Positions 26,053 through 35,713 of a stretch of 64,000 nucleotides of DNA are shown here, in pieces (within the stretch, counting starts at the first letter, position 1; the number at the start of each line of letters is the position of its first letter). Position numbers and translations under genes: made by a program. Below the pieces are notes generated by a model that did no database searches, was not told the origin of the DNA, and saw only the letters and a program-made list of their open reading frames with translations. Origin of the DNA: Cupriavidus pauculus (GTDB lineage: Bacteria; Pseudomonadota; Gammaproteobacteria; Burkholderiales; Burkholderiaceae); assembly GCF_008801835.1 (NCBI RefSeq), contig NZ_VZOW01000005.1, forward strand, positions 246,737-310,736, given 5' to 3'.

Positions 26053-26938
26053 AGAAATAGCCGAGAAACCGTTTCATGATGGGCGAGAGCGCTTCGGCGC
26101 GATGTGCCATCAGGATACGGCTCGCCGCGTCCGGACCCGCTATCGGTACATAGGTCACGCCCGGGATGCCGGTGCGCGCGTAGATCGCCGGTAGTACCGA
26201 CACCCCCGCACCGCTGGCCACGAGGCCGATGATTGTCGTGGCCTCGCGGGCTTCCTGCGCAACCTTTGGGGCAAATCCGGCCCGGTTGCACAACGTCGTG
26301 ACGTGATCGAACAGCCCGCAGCCCAGCCCGCGCGGAAACAGCAGGAATTTTTCGGCAGACAGGGCGTTGATATCGATACCCCGCAGGCCATCCGTTGCGG
26401 CAAGCGTGTGGCCCGACGGCAGCACTGCGACGAGTTTGTCGGTCAACACCTCTCGCACGGTGATGGAGGCGGGCGGACGAAACTGCGGCGACGGGCGCAG
26501 GAAGGCGATGTCGATATCGCCATGCTCCAGTTGCTGCAATTGCTGCCCGGTCGACAGGTGTACGAGTTCCAGCCGCGCGTGGCGATGCGCCTCGCGAAAC
26601 GCATGGACCGCACGGGGAAAGGCATCCTGCATCGGCACCGACGCCGTGAAGCCCACGCGGATTTCCCCCGCTTCGCCCGACGCCACCTGCTTGACTACCT
26701 CGCGGGCCTGATCGAGGTTCGCCAGTGCGGCGCGCGCCTTGTCCAGAAACAGTTCGCCGGCGGGCGTCAGCGCCACATGGTGCCGCGATCGCTCCAGCAG
26801 CGCACTGCCCAGTTCGTCTTCCAGCGCCTTGATTTGCACGCTCAGCGGCGGCTGGCTGACGTGCAGGCGACGCGCGGCTTCGCTGAAGCTCAAGGCTTCG
26901 GCAACGGCCACGAAATAGCGGAGCTGGCGGAAATCCAT
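26051..26938 (-). CDS. LysR-family regulator at the head of the catabolic island
   Basis: A 295-residue LysR regulator with the helix-turn-helix at the N-terminus (LRYFVAVAEALSFSEAARRLHVSQPPLS) and the CbnR/CatR-type effector domain usual for aromatic and carboxylic-acid catabolism. It is divergent from the first Bug receptor gene (98-bp gap), so it most likely controls the receptor-galB-galC operon. The frame is open far upstream, but MDFRQLRYF is the normal family start. Effector unknown; an oxalomesaconate-type intermediate is a reasonable guess. Confidence 0.9.
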   Translation of the reverse strand: MDFRQLRYFVAVAEALSFSEAARRLHVSQPPLSVQIKALEDELGSALLERSRHHVALTPAGELFLDKARAALANLDQAREVVKQVASGEAGEIRVGFTASVPMQDAFPRAVHAFREAHRHARLELVHLSTGQQLQQLEHGDIDIAFLRPSPQFRPPASITVREVLTDKLVAVLPSGHTLAATDGLRGIDINALSAEKFLLFPRGLGCGLFDHVTTLCNRAGFAPKVAQEAREATTIIGLVASGAGVSVLPAIYARTGIPGVTYVPIAGPDAASRILMAHRAEALSPIMKRFLGYF

Positions 26939-27035
26939 AATAGCGAATCGAAATAACCGGCGATGTGAAAACGTATTGGACAGTATCACGGCCCGCGCAG
27001 AGAATGCGACCACATTCTGAAAACATCTGGAGACG

Positions 27036-28046
27036 ATGATGCTGCGCAGGCTTGTTCGTATTGGTATGTCGCACGGCGCCAGCCGCCCCATCCTGTCGGG
27101 GGTACTGATGGCGTCGCTGACATTGGTCGGCGCCAGCGCACGTGCCGAGACGTTCCCCGACCATCCGATACGCCTGGTGGTGCCGTACGCGGCTGGCGGT
27201 GCGGTCGATATCGTGGCCAGGTCGGTGGGCCAGCGCATGAGCCAGTTGCTCAAGCAGCCGATCATCGTGGACAACCGGCCCGGCGCCAGCACCAACATCG
27301 GGATGGATTTCGTGGCCAAGGCGCCGGCCGATGGCTACACCATCATGATGGCGTCCAACAGCCTCGCCACCAATTCCGCACTGTTCAACAAGCTCGGTTT
27401 CAATCCGTCGAGCGATTTCGCACCGGTGGCGCGCATCGGCGAGGCATCTCTGGTCGTGGTGGTGCCGGCCAAATCGCCGATCGCATCGATGAAGGCGTTG
27501 GTCGCGCAGGCCAAGGCGCAGCCGGGCAAGCTCAGCTATGCATCGGCCGGCAACGGCAGCTCCGGTCATCTGGCGGGGGAGATGTTGAAGGAGACCGCCA
27601 ACATCGACGTGCTGCACGTGCCATACAAGGGCGGTGCGCCTGCGATTACTGACCTGATTGGGGAACGCATTACCTTCATGCCGATCAACCCGCTCGAAGT
27701 GGTCTCCCATATCAAGGCCGGCACGCTGCGTCCGCTGGCGGTGGCCAGCGCAAACCGCTCGGCGCTGCTGCCGGACGTGCCGACTTCGAAGGAAGAAGGC
27801 TTGCCGGGCTTTACCGCGTCGGTCTGGTGGGGTCTGGTGGCGCCCGCCAAGACGCCGGCGCCGATCGTCCGGCAACTCAATGCCGCCGCCAACACGGCGC
27901 TGGCTGATCCGGACGTCCGCAAGCAACTGAGCCAGTTGGGCGTGACGATCGTATCGGGCACGCCCGAACAGTTCGGCCAGTTCGTGCGCACCGAAACTGC
28001 CACCTGGAATGGCGTGATCCGCAAGGCCGGCATCACCGCAGACTGA
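27036..28046 (+). CDS. Bug/TctC-family extracytoplasmic solute receptor
   Basis: A 336-residue periplasmic binding protein with a signal peptide ending near ARA-ETFPD. It has the Bug-family features PIRLVVPYAAGG, DNRPGAS, GYTIMM and HVPYKGGAPAITDLIGERI. Bug proteins bind carboxylates such as citrate, nicotinate or aromatic acids by a fixed loop in the first lobe. Here the context (galB and galC directly downstream) suggests a tricarboxylate or aromatic acid. The matching TctA/TctB membrane proteins are not in the window. The gene starts the operon and faces the LysR gene. Confidence 0.9.
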   Translation: MMLRRLVRIGMSHGASRPILSGVLMASLTLVGASARAETFPDHPIRLVVPYAAGGAVDIVARSVGQRMSQLLKQPIIVDNRPGASTNIGMDFVAKAPADGYTIMMASNSLATNSALFNKLGFNPSSDFAPVARIGEASLVVVVPAKSPIASMKALVAQAKAQPGKLSYASAGNGSSGHLAGEMLKETANIDVLHVPYKGGAPAITDLIGERITFMPINPLEVVSHIKAGTLRPLAVASANRSALLPDVPTSKEEGLPGFTASVWWGLVAPAKTPAPIVRQLNAAANTALADPDVRKQLSQLGVTIVSGTPEQFGQFVRTETATWNGVIRKAGITAD

Positions 28047-28106
28047 CGCATTGCGCCCGTCCGCGTCGCACGCGATTCGCCAGCCCCAACGATTTCTGGA
28101 AGTCTT

Positions 28107-28844
28107 ATGTCCCATCCAAGCACCACGGCTGCCAAGCCTTCGATTCTGGTTGTCAGCGCCCATGCCGCAGACTTTGTCTGGCGCGCGGGCGGCGCCATTG
28201 CCCTGTATGCCGCGCGCGGCTACCACGTCCGCATCGTCTGCCTGTCGTTCGGCGAGCGCGGCGAATCCGCCAAGATGTGGCGCCAGCCCGGGATGACGAT
28301 GGAGCGCGTCAAGGCCGCGCGCCACGAGGAAGCGCAACGCGCGGCCGAGATCCTGGGCGGCACGCTCGATTGCTTCGACCTTGGCGACTACCCGCTGCGC
28401 GTGCCGGACGACGCGCTGCTGCGGCTGGCCGATATCTATCGCGATATCCGGCCGGAACTGGTGCTGAGCCACTCGCGCGAGGACATCTACAACTTCGACC
28501 ATCCGCTGGCCACGCACGTCGCGCAGGAAGCGCGCGTCATTGCCCAGGCGCATGGCTACAGGCCCGAAGTACCGGTGATTGGTGCGCCTCCGGTGTTTCT
28601 GTTCGAGCCGCATCAGCCCGAGCAATGCAACTGGAAGCCCGATGTGCTGCTGGATATTTCGCCGGTATGGGAGAAAAAGCAGCGTGCGTTCGAGACCATG
28701 GCCGCGCAGGAACATCTGTGGGACTACTACACGCGCGTGGCCCTGCAGCGCGGCGCGCAGGCGACGCGCAACTCGGATCGCAAGGTTCAATATGCAGAGG
28801 GCTACGCACGGGTGTTTCCCCAAGTGGCGGAGGTACTGGCATGA
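28107..28844 (+). CDS. galB: 4-oxalomesaconate hydratase GalB (PIG-L/LmbE fold)
   Basis: A 245-residue PIG-L-family protein whose sequence closely follows Pseudomonas putida GalB: VSAHAADFVWRAGGAIALYA at the N-terminus, VCLSFGERGESAKMWR, LSHSREDIYNFDHPLA, and GAPPVFLFEPHQPEQCNWKPD. In GalB this fold hydrates 4-oxalomesaconate to 4-carboxy-4-hydroxy-2-oxoadipate in gallate and protocatechuate 4,5-cleavage routes, using a zinc site including the AHAAD segment. The stop overlaps the start of galC (ATGA), as expected for consecutive steps. Activity is inferred from similarity recalled from the characterised enzyme. Confidence 0.88.
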   Translation: MSHPSTTAAKPSILVVSAHAADFVWRAGGAIALYAARGYHVRIVCLSFGERGESAKMWRQPGMTMERVKAARHEEAQRAAEILGGTLDCFDLGDYPLRVPDDALLRLADIYRDIRPELVLSHSREDIYNFDHPLATHVAQEARVIAQAHGYRPEVPVIGAPPVFLFEPHQPEQCNWKPDVLLDISPVWEKKQRAFETMAAQEHLWDYYTRVALQRGAQATRNSDRKVQYAEGYARVFPQVAEVLA

Positions 28845-29554
28845 GAACGGTGGCATATCGCAATATCCTGCGTGCCGACGCGCGCGATATCGAATCGCTT
28901 GGCGCGTCGGGCGTGGCCACGGTGCATGAGGCGCAGCGGCGCACCGGGCTGATGAAGCCGTATATCCGGCCGATCCAGTCCGGCGTCGCGATTGCCGGCA
29001 GCGCGGTCACGGCGCTGATGCATCCCGGGGACAACTGGATGATCCATGTCGCCGTGGAAATGATCCGCCCCGGCGATGTTCTTGTGGTGGCACTGACCAG
29101 CGACTGCTCCGACGGCGTGTTCGGCGATCTGCTGGCGACGTCGCTGCGGGCGCGTGGCGCGCGCGGGCTGATACTCGATGCGGGCTGCCGCGATGTCGGT
29201 ACGCTCAACGCCATGGGCTTTCCGGTCTGGTCGCGCGCGGTGTCCGCGCAGGGCGCGGTGAAGGAGACCGTGGGCGCCGTCAACGTGCCGGTGGTTTGCG
29301 CCGGGGCGCAGGTCCGACCTGGCGACGTGATCGTGGCCGATGACGACGGCGTGGTTGTCGTGGCGCGGCCGCATGCCGCCGACATCGCGCGCAAGGCCGC
29401 CGAGCGCGAGGCGCTGGAGGCGGCCAAGCGCGAGAAGCTGGCCTCGGGCGTGCTGGGCGTGGACATGTACAACATGCGCCCAGCGCTGGCCGACAAGGGT
29501 CTTGTCTATCTCGACCAGACCGTGGACTGGTATAGCGGCGCCGACGAAGCCTGA
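28841..29554 (+). CDS. galC: 4-carboxy-4-hydroxy-2-oxoadipate aldolase GalC/LigK
   Basis: A 237-residue RraA-fold class II aldolase. The motif GARGLILDAGCRDVGTL supplies the Arg-Asp pair that with Mg2+ or Mn2+ binds the oxaloacetate moiety, and GDNWMIHVAVEMIRPGDVLV is conserved. The enzyme splits 4-carboxy-4-hydroxy-2-oxoadipate to pyruvate and oxaloacetate and often also decarboxylates oxaloacetate. Its ATG lies in the galB stop. It follows GalB in the 4,5-cleavage pathway. No ring-cleavage dioxygenase gene is in view, so the upstream substrate must be made elsewhere or imported. Confidence 0.9.
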   Translation: MRTVAYRNILRADARDIESLGASGVATVHEAQRRTGLMKPYIRPIQSGVAIAGSAVTALMHPGDNWMIHVAVEMIRPGDVLVVALTSDCSDGVFGDLLATSLRARGARGLILDAGCRDVGTLNAMGFPVWSRAVSAQGAVKETVGAVNVPVVCAGAQVRPGDVIVADDDGVVVVARPHAADIARKAAEREALEAAKREKLASGVLGVDMYNMRPALADKGLVYLDQTVDWYSGADEA

Positions 29555-29707
29555 CGCGCCGTTTGGCCCGTGTCCGCTGACCGCGCCGTGACCCCGACCC
29601 AGGCAGCCGCGCGGGACGCGACGCCGGCGTATCTGGTATAAGACGCCCCAGAACATGGGAGCCGACTTCCGCTGGCGCGGATGGGTCGGCCCTGCCGGGG
29701 GAGCCAG

Positions 29708-30649
29708 ATGGAATTGCGCCAGCTTCAGTATTTCGTGCGGGTGGTAGAGCTTGGCAGCATGAGCCGCGCCGCGCTCGAACTCGATATGGTGCAATCGGCG
29801 GTCAGCCAGCAGATCAGCCGCCTGGAGAGCGAACTGGCCACGCGCCTGCTGCGCCGGACCCCGCAGGGGGTCACGCCGACCGAGGCCGGGCTGGCGTTCT
29901 TCCACGAGGCCCAGCTCACTCTGCGCCATGCGGAGCAGGCGCGCCGCGCCGCCCATCAGGCGCGCTTGTCGGGCGCGGTCAGCGTCGGGCTGGCGCCCAC
30001 CACGGCATCGGTGATCGGTGTGCCACTGATTCGCGCCATGCGCGACCGCTACCCCGATGTGCGCCTGCATATCGTGGAAAGCCTCTCTGGCCATCTGACG
30101 GCCATGCTCAACGCGCGCCAGCTCGATCTGGCCGTGTTGTTCGACACCCACGCCGCGCGCCGGTGGACGGTGATGCCGCTGCTCGAGGAAACCCTTTTTC
30201 TGATTCAGTCGCGCCAGGCTCTGCCGCAAGGCCGCGCGGATCCTCCCACGCAATGCACCATGGCCGATCTGGCCGGCGTGCCGCTGATCATGCCGACTGG
30301 TCTGCATGGCTTGCGCAGCACGCTCGACGCAGCGTTTTCGCGCGCCAAGGTGACGCCCAGCGTGATCCAGGAAGTGGATTCCCTGGCCATGCTGATGGAT
30401 GCCGTCGACATGGGGTTTGGCGCCACGTTGCAGCCCTGGGCGGCGGTGGGGCGCTATCCGGACGCGGCAACGCGCTTTCACCTGGCGCAGATCGACGATC
30501 CGCAGGTCGGGCGCAAGAACCTGCTTTGCAGCTTGTCCGACGATGAGCTGTCGCCCGCGGCACTGGCCCTGCGGGTGGTGCTGGCCGACACGGCGCGCGG
30601 ACTGGTGCGTTCCGGAGAATGGCGCGGGGCGCGCCTGTTGGAGGCATAG
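29708..30649 (+). CDS. LysR-family regulator, probable TcuR-like regulator of tcuAB
   Basis: A 313-residue LysR protein (MELRQLQYFVRVVELGSMSR start, then a standard effector domain). It sits between galBC and tcuA on the same strand, like tcuR beside tcuABC in Salmonella, and a palindrome of LysR-box type lies ahead of tcuA. The effector would be a tricarboxylate. GGGGGAG precedes the ATG. It could also control galBC; the 98-bp-divergent LysR gene is the better candidate for those. Confidence 0.85.
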   Translation: MELRQLQYFVRVVELGSMSRAALELDMVQSAVSQQISRLESELATRLLRRTPQGVTPTEAGLAFFHEAQLTLRHAEQARRAAHQARLSGAVSVGLAPTTASVIGVPLIRAMRDRYPDVRLHIVESLSGHLTAMLNARQLDLAVLFDTHAARRWTVMPLLEETLFLIQSRQALPQGRADPPTQCTMADLAGVPLIMPTGLHGLRSTLDAAFSRAKVTPSVIQEVDSLAMLMDAVDMGFGATLQPWAAVGRYPDAATRFHLAQIDDPQVGRKNLLCSLSDDELSPAALALRVVLADTARGLVRSGEWRGARLLEA

Positions 30650-30708
30650 GGCGTCCGGCTGCGCGGGGCGCTGCCATCGGTGCCGGCCCCGAGCGCGGCA
30701 AGAACGGC

Positions 30709-30765
30709 GGCACGAACGGCGGCACGAACGGCGCCGCCCCGTACGGCGGCGCGCTTGCGCCGCCG
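30709..30765. repeat. 12-bp tandem repeats followed by a 9-bp-stem hairpin
   Basis: The 488-bp gap between the LysR gene and tcuA holds two full and one partial copies of GGCACGAACGGC (30709-30732), then a perfect hairpin CGGCGGCGC-GCTT-GCGCCGCCG (30744-30765) without a T-run. The hairpin could slow readthrough from the LysR gene. Otherwise the gap carries only the palindrome at 30996 and no recognisable gene. Confidence 0.65.
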
Positions 30766-30995
30766 AGGGGGCCGCCCGTGTCGGAGATGGCGGCGTTGGA
30801 ACGGATGCAGGCAGTGGATGTGGATCTGCGGTAGCGCTCATGACGGCGGAATGTTGTGGAGCCGGGCAAGGTTCGTGCGGGTTCGCGTATTGGCGATGCA
30901 CGTGCTGTTGACAAGACTTTCCCGGAAATCGCGTCGCGCGAATATGAGACGGTTCTGAAAACGCATGGCGCGGTGCCAGGCGCGTTGCCGTGGGC

Positions 30996-31010
30996 ATCAC
31001 GAATCGTGAT
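30996..31010. promoter_or_regulatory. Palindrome ATCACGA-A-TCGTGAT upstream of tcuA
   Basis: A perfect 7+1+7 palindrome 127 bp ahead of the tcuA ATG. Its size and the T-N11-A pattern fit a LysR-type binding site, and the nearest regulator gene encodes a LysR protein. No second copy was found before galB or before the LysR gene itself. Confidence 0.55.
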
Positions 31011-31137
31011 ACCCCCATGCCGGACAAGGGCTTAGCAGCGTTCAGCGGCGCCGATAGAGTCTCGACCAGACTCTTGAAGGCATAGAAAAAGCCGTGTCCA
31101 TCCTCACACTCGAATCCCGCGGGCGGGGCGTCCGCAC

Positions 31138-32571
31138 ATGATCGACGTCCTCGTCATCGGCGGCGGCAATGCCGCCCTCTGCGCAGCGCTGATGGCGCGC
31201 GAAGCCGGCGCCAGCGTGATGCTGCTGGAAGCCGCGCCGCGCGAATGGCGCGGCGGCAATTCCTCCCATACGCGCAACCTGCGGTGCATGCACGACGCGC
31301 CGCAGGATGTGCTGGTCGACGCGTATCCCGAAGAGGAGTACTGGCAGGACCTGCTGAAGGTCACTGGCGGGCTCACCGACGAAAAACTGGCGCGGCTGGC
31401 CATTCGCGCCTCGTCGACGTGCCGCGACTGGATGCGCCGTCACGGCGTGCATTTCCAGCCGCCGCTGTCGGGCGCGCTGCATGTGGCGCGCACCAACGCG
31501 TTCTTCATGGGCGGCGGCAAGGCGTTGGTCAATGCGTACTTCCGCAGCGCCGAAAAGCTGGGCGTGCAGATCCGGTACAACAGCCCGGTCGATGCCATCG
31601 AACTCGACGGCGACCGTTTCGTGGCGGCGCGCATCGGCGCCGAGCGCATCGAGGCGCGCGCCTGCGTGCTGGCCGCGGGCGGTTTCGAATCGAATCGCGA
31701 ATGGCTGCGCGAAGCCTGGGGCCGCAACGAGCGCGGCGAATGGCCAGCCGACAATTTTCTGATCCGCGGTACGCGCTTCAACATGGGTGTGCTGCTGAAA
31801 TTCATGATCGAAGCAGGCGCGGATGCGATCGGCGATCCGTCGCAATCGCATTGCGTGGCGATCGACGCGCGCGCGCCGCTGTACGACGGCGGCATCTGCA
31901 CGCGCATCGACTGCGTGTCGCTGGGCGTGGTGCTGAATGCCAACGCCGAGCGTTTCTACGATGAAGGCGAGGACTTCTGGCCCAAGCGTTATGCGATCTG
32001 GGGCCGCCTGGTGGCGCAGCAGCCGCAGCAGATCGGCTATTCGATCATCGACGCGAAGGCTGTGGGCCGTTTCATGCCGCCGGTGTTTCCGGGCGTGCGT
32101 GCCGACACGCTGCCCGAACTGGCGCGCAAGCTCAGCCTTGACGAAGCGACCTTCATGCGCACCATCGGCGATTACAACGCCGCATGCCGCGTGGGCAAGT
32201 TCGACCACACGGTGCTGGACGACTGCCATACCGAAGGCGTCACGCCAGCGAAAACCCATTGGGCGCGGCCGATCGATACCGCGCCGTTCTTTGGCTACGC
32301 GCTGCGCCCCGGCATCACGTTCACGTATCTGGGGCTGAAGGTCGACGAGCATGCCGCCGTGCATTTCGGCGGCAAGCCCAGCCGCAATCTGTTTGTGGCC
32401 GGAGAAATGATGGCCGGAAACGTGCTGGGCAAGGGCTACACCGCCGGCGTCGGCATGGCGATCGGCACCGCGTTCGGCCGCATCGCAGGCACCGAAGCGG
32501 CAAAGGCGGCGGCAAAAGCGGCGAGCGTTGGCGCCGCGGCATCACGGGAAAAGGAATATGCAACATCTTGA
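31138..32571 (+). CDS. tcuA: Tricarballylate dehydrogenase-type flavoprotein TcuA
   Basis: A 477-residue FAD flavoprotein of the fumarate-reductase/TcuA family. The N-terminal dinucleotide fold is [21 protein letters not shown] (about 4-24); [15 protein letters not shown] is the TcuA-typical FAD loop; and the C-terminal block [22 protein letters not shown] binds the flavin. TcuA oxidises tricarballylate to cis-aconitate and passes electrons to TcuB. The last 25 residues are Ala/Lys-rich and outside the domain. Its stop lies 14 bp inside tcuB. Substrate here may be tricarballylate or a related tricarboxylate from the linked galBC route; that part is inference. Confidence 0.9.
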   Translation: MIDVLVIGGGNAALCAALMAREAGASVMLLEAAPREWRGGNSSHTRNLRCMHDAPQDVLVDAYPEEEYWQDLLKVTGGLTDEKLARLAIRASSTCRDWMRRHGVHFQPPLSGALHVARTNAFFMGGGKALVNAYFRSAEKLGVQIRYNSPVDAIELDGDRFVAARIGAERIEARACVLAAGGFESNREWLREAWGRNERGEWPADNFLIRGTRFNMGVLLKFMIEAGADAIGDPSQSHCVAIDARAPLYDGGICTRIDCVSLGVVLNANAERFYDEGEDFWPKRYAIWGRLVAQQPQQIGYSIIDAKAVGRFMPPVFPGVRADTLPELARKLSLDEATFMRTIGDYNAACRVGKFDHTVLDDCHTEGVTPAKTHWARPIDTAPFFGYALRPGITFTYLGLKVDEHAAVHFGGKPSRNLFVAGEMMAGNVLGKGYTAGVGMAIGTAFGRIAGTEAAKAAAKAASVGAAASREKEYATS

Positions 32572-33730
32572 AGCGCTGACGCGCGAGGCGGCGGCGCTTG
32601 CAACTGGCGCGCTGCCGCTGACCGCGGACGAGGGCGAAGTGGCCCGTACCCTGCAGATCTGCAATGCCTGCCGCTATTGCGAGGGCTTCTGCGCGGTGTT
32701 TCCGGCCATGACGCGTCGGCTCGAATTCAACAAGGCCGATATCCACTACCTGGCCAATCTGTGCCACAACTGCGGCGCGTGCTATCACGCATGCCAATAC
32801 GCCCCGCCGCACGAGTTCGCGGTCAATATTCCGCAGGCGATGGCCAAGGTGCGCGTGCAAACCTATGGCGATTACGCGTTCCCGGCGGCGCTGGGCGGAC
32901 TGTATCGCCGTGCCGGACTGACGATGGCGCTGGCGCTGGCCGGCGGACTGGCGCTGTTCCTGGTGATGGTGCTGGCCATGCGCGGCACGCTGCTGCATGA
33001 GCCGCTGGCCGGCAACTTCTACGCGATCTTTCCGCACAACCTGCTGGCGGCGATGTTCGGCGTGGTGTTCGTGTTTGCGATGGTCGCGCTGGGCATCGGC
33101 GTCACGCGCTTCTGGCGGCGCGTCTCGCCTGGCGTTCGCAGCGGCGAGACGCGCGGCGCGGCGGTTGGCGGCGCGGCCCACGACGCGCTCCGGCTCAAGT
33201 ATCTGGATGGCGGCCACGGCCAGGGCTGCAACAACGACGATGACGCGTTCACGCTGTTGCGCCGCCGCTTCCACCACTTCACGTTCTACGGTTTCATGCT
33301 GTGCTTTGCGGCGACCGCGGTGGCCACGCTCTATCACTATCTGCTCGACCTGCACGCGCCGTATCCGGTGCTCAGCCTGCCGGTCATTCTGGGCAGCGCG
33401 GGCGGCGTCGGTCTGCTGATCGGCCCGGCCGGGCTGCTGTGGCTGAATCTGAAACGCGATGCGCGCACCATGGACGCGAGCCAGAAGCCGATGGACCGCG
33501 GGTTCATCGCGCTGCTGTTCCTGACCAGCGCCAGCGGCCTCGCGTTGCTGGCGGGACGCGACACCGGCGCGATGGCCGCCTTGCTTGCGGTGCATCTCGG
33601 TATCGTCATGGCGCTGTTCCTGACATTCCCGTACGGCAAGTTTGCACACGGCATCTATCGCAGCGCAGCGCTGCTCAAGTATCACATCGAAAAACGCCGC
33701 CCGAGCGAGCTCGCGCTCGGCTCGGATTGA
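32558..33730 (+). CDS. tcuB: Electron-transfer protein TcuB
   Basis: A 390-residue inner-membrane iron-sulphur protein. Two Cys clusters in the N-terminal part ([15 protein letters not shown] and [16 protein letters not shown]) would bind 4Fe-4S centres. They are followed by about six membrane helices from residue 110 on, with histidines ([21 protein letters not shown]) that could ligate haem. TcuB reoxidises the FADH2 of TcuA and feeds electrons to quinone. AAGGAAT lies before the ATG, which overlaps tcuA, so the two are coupled. A TcuC-type MFS tricarballylate transporter is absent; Bug receptors are present instead. Confidence 0.92.
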   Translation: MQHLEALTREAAALATGALPLTADEGEVARTLQICNACRYCEGFCAVFPAMTRRLEFNKADIHYLANLCHNCGACYHACQYAPPHEFAVNIPQAMAKVRVQTYGDYAFPAALGGLYRRAGLTMALALAGGLALFLVMVLAMRGTLLHEPLAGNFYAIFPHNLLAAMFGVVFVFAMVALGIGVTRFWRRVSPGVRSGETRGAAVGGAAHDALRLKYLDGGHGQGCNNDDDAFTLLRRRFHHFTFYGFMLCFAATAVATLYHYLLDLHAPYPVLSLPVILGSAGGVGLLIGPAGLLWLNLKRDARTMDASQKPMDRGFIALLFLTSASGLALLAGRDTGAMAALLAVHLGIVMALFLTFPYGKFAHGIYRSAALLKYHIEKRRPSELALGSD

Positions 33731-33758
33731 ATCGGCAGCAATTCCAAGGAGACAGATC

Positions 33759-34547
33759 ATGACGAAACCCGGTGTGCTCAGCATTCCTTCCATGCGCAAC
33801 CAGTGCAGCGACGCGGAATGGCAGGCGCGCGTGGATCTGGCGGCATGCTACCGGCTGGTCGAGCTGTACGGCATGGCCGACATGATGGCCAACCATATTT
33901 CGGTGCGTGTGCCCGATGAAGAGAACGCCTTCCTGATCAACCCGTACGGAATGATGTACGAGGAGATCACGGCTTCGTGCCTGATCAAGGTGGACCACGA
34001 CGGCAAGATCCTTTCCAAACCGGATTTCGGCGCGCTCAATTACGGCATCAACAAGGCCGGCTATGTGATCCACAGCGCGGTGCATCACGCGCGTCCCGAA
34101 GTGGCCTGCGTGATCCACACCCACAGCTGGGCGTCGATGGCCGTGTCGTCGCTCGAATGCGGCCTGCTGCCGATCACGCAGACGGCGATGCGCTTTCTGA
34201 AGATCGGTTATCACGATTATCAAGGCGTGGTGCTCGATACCGCCGAGCAGGCGTCGCTGATCGAGGATCTGGGCAAGGGCGAGGCGCTGATCCTGCGCAA
34301 TCACGGCGCGCTGACCGTCGGCAACAGCGTGGGTGAGGCGTTCAACTGGATGCACCGCCTGGAACTGGCGTGCCGCTCGCAGGTGGCGGCGATGTCGTGC
34401 AATACGCCGCTGCAGCAGGTGCCCGCCGATGTGCTGGAGGAAACCTGGAACAACTATCAGCCCGGCACGCGCCGCCCGTACGGACTGATGGAATGGCCCG
34501 CGCTGCTGCGTAAGCTCGATCGTCTGGATCCTGGCTTCCGCGACTGA
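33759..34547 (+). CDS. Class II aldolase/adducin-family protein
   Basis: A 262-residue zinc-dependent aldolase/adducin-fold protein. The metal site is CVIHTHSWASMAVSS and LRNHGALTVGN, with Glu/Asp-rich region MMYEEITAS. Members act as aldolases, decarboxylases or epimerases; the exact reaction is unclear. AAGGAG precedes the ATG. It follows tcuB by 28 bp and so belongs to the operon of tricarboxylate genes. It may split or decarboxylate a hydroxy-acid intermediate. Confidence 0.85.
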   Translation: MTKPGVLSIPSMRNQCSDAEWQARVDLAACYRLVELYGMADMMANHISVRVPDEENAFLINPYGMMYEEITASCLIKVDHDGKILSKPDFGALNYGINKAGYVIHSAVHHARPEVACVIHTHSWASMAVSSLECGLLPITQTAMRFLKIGYHDYQGVVLDTAEQASLIEDLGKGEALILRNHGALTVGNSVGEAFNWMHRLELACRSQVAAMSCNTPLQQVPADVLEETWNNYQPGTRRPYGLMEWPALLRKLDRLDPGFRD

Positions 34548-34677
34548 AATCCCATCGTGGTGCACGGGACGCAGATCCCGCGACGGATGCCGGCTTGGCG
34601 CCGCATCCCGTCCATCGCAAGACATTTGCCGATTTGCCAAAAATAAATGCCCACCGCCTGTGTGGAGGAGACAAACC

Positions 34678-35652
34678 ATGAATCGCAGACGCATGCTGGC
34701 GCAGATCGTTGCGCTGGGCGCAGCGCCCTATGTCATCGGTGCACGCGCGCAAGCGTTGCCGAACAAGCCCATCACGCTGATCGTGCCGTTTGCGCCGGGC
34801 GGCAATCTCGATGTGGTAGCGCGCGCCATTGCGCCGGCGCTGGAGCAGAACCTGGGGCGCAACGTGATTGTCGACAACCGACCCGGCGCGGGCGGCGTGA
34901 TTGGCGCGTCGGCCGTTGCACGTGCCGAGCCCGATGGCAGCACGCTGCTGGTCACCACGCCCAATGCCGTGGTGGTGTTGCCGCGCATGACGCGCACCAG
35001 TTTCAGGCTGGCCAGCTTCAGTCCGGTGGGCCTGGTCTCCACCACGGCGCTGGTGGTCGTGGTGAAGGGCGGCAATGGACAGTTCAAGGACGTGGCGGCG
35101 CTGCTCGCGCACGCCCGCGCAAATCCCGGCAAGGTCACGGCCGGTCATGCAGGCCCGGGCACCACCAACCATATGGCGCTGCTGCAACTCGAAGACGCCG
35201 CGAAGATTCAGCTCAACCAGGTGCCGTACAAGGGATCGGCGCCGGCGCTGATCGACCTGATGGGCGGGCAGCTCGACATGGTCGTCGACCAGTTGACCAG
35301 TTCCGCGCCTCATATTCAGTCGGGTGCGCTGCGCGCGCTGGCGGTGATGTCGCGCGAGCGCGATGCCGCGTTGCCGAAGGTGCCGACGTTGCGTGAGGCG
35401 GGATTGGCGAATTTCGAAGCCACTACCGCAACGGGTCTGCTGGCACCGGCAGGCACGCCGGCAGCGCTGGTTGACACGCTCAACGCGGCGCTGCGCAAGG
35501 CGCTTGCCGAAGGCAGCGTGAAAAGCCGGCTGCTCAATGTCGGAAGCATGGCGCAGGCGTCGTCGCCACAGGAGCTGTTGGCTTCGCTACAGCGCGAAGA
35601 CGCACGCGCCCAGACGCTGGCGGCCGCCGGACGCCTGAAGGCCGCCGAGTAG
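34678..35652 (+). CDS. Bug/TctC-family extracytoplasmic solute receptor
   Basis: A 324-residue receptor whose N-terminus MNRRRMLAQIVALGAAPYVIGARAQA is a short signal with a Tat-like Arg cluster. It shows PITLIVPFAPGG, DNRPGAGG, and QVPYKGSAPALIDLMGGQLDM. This is the second of three such receptors in the island. Their sequences differ enough that separate ligands are likely. GGAGGAGA precedes the ATG. It is 130 bp after the class II aldolase gene. Confidence 0.9.
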   Translation: MNRRRMLAQIVALGAAPYVIGARAQALPNKPITLIVPFAPGGNLDVVARAIAPALEQNLGRNVIVDNRPGAGGVIGASAVARAEPDGSTLLVTTPNAVVVLPRMTRTSFRLASFSPVGLVSTTALVVVVKGGNGQFKDVAALLAHARANPGKVTAGHAGPGTTNHMALLQLEDAAKIQLNQVPYKGSAPALIDLMGGQLDMVVDQLTSSAPHIQSGALRALAVMSRERDAALPKVPTLREAGLANFEATTATGLLAPAGTPAALVDTLNAALRKALAEGSVKSRLLNVGSMAQASSPQELLASLQREDARAQTLAAAGRLKAAE

Positions 35653-35713
35653 GCGCTGCGCCCCGGTCGCGATCGACTTCCATCCTGCCGCAATCGGCAA
35701 AGCGAGAACCGCC

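Noticed and set aside
24654..28856. Very long minus-strand open frame opposite alaC, the Bug receptor and galB
   Set aside because: It runs antisense to recognised genes in a high-GC region, where long antisense frames arise from codon bias. Its sequence is His/Arg-rich without any known domain.
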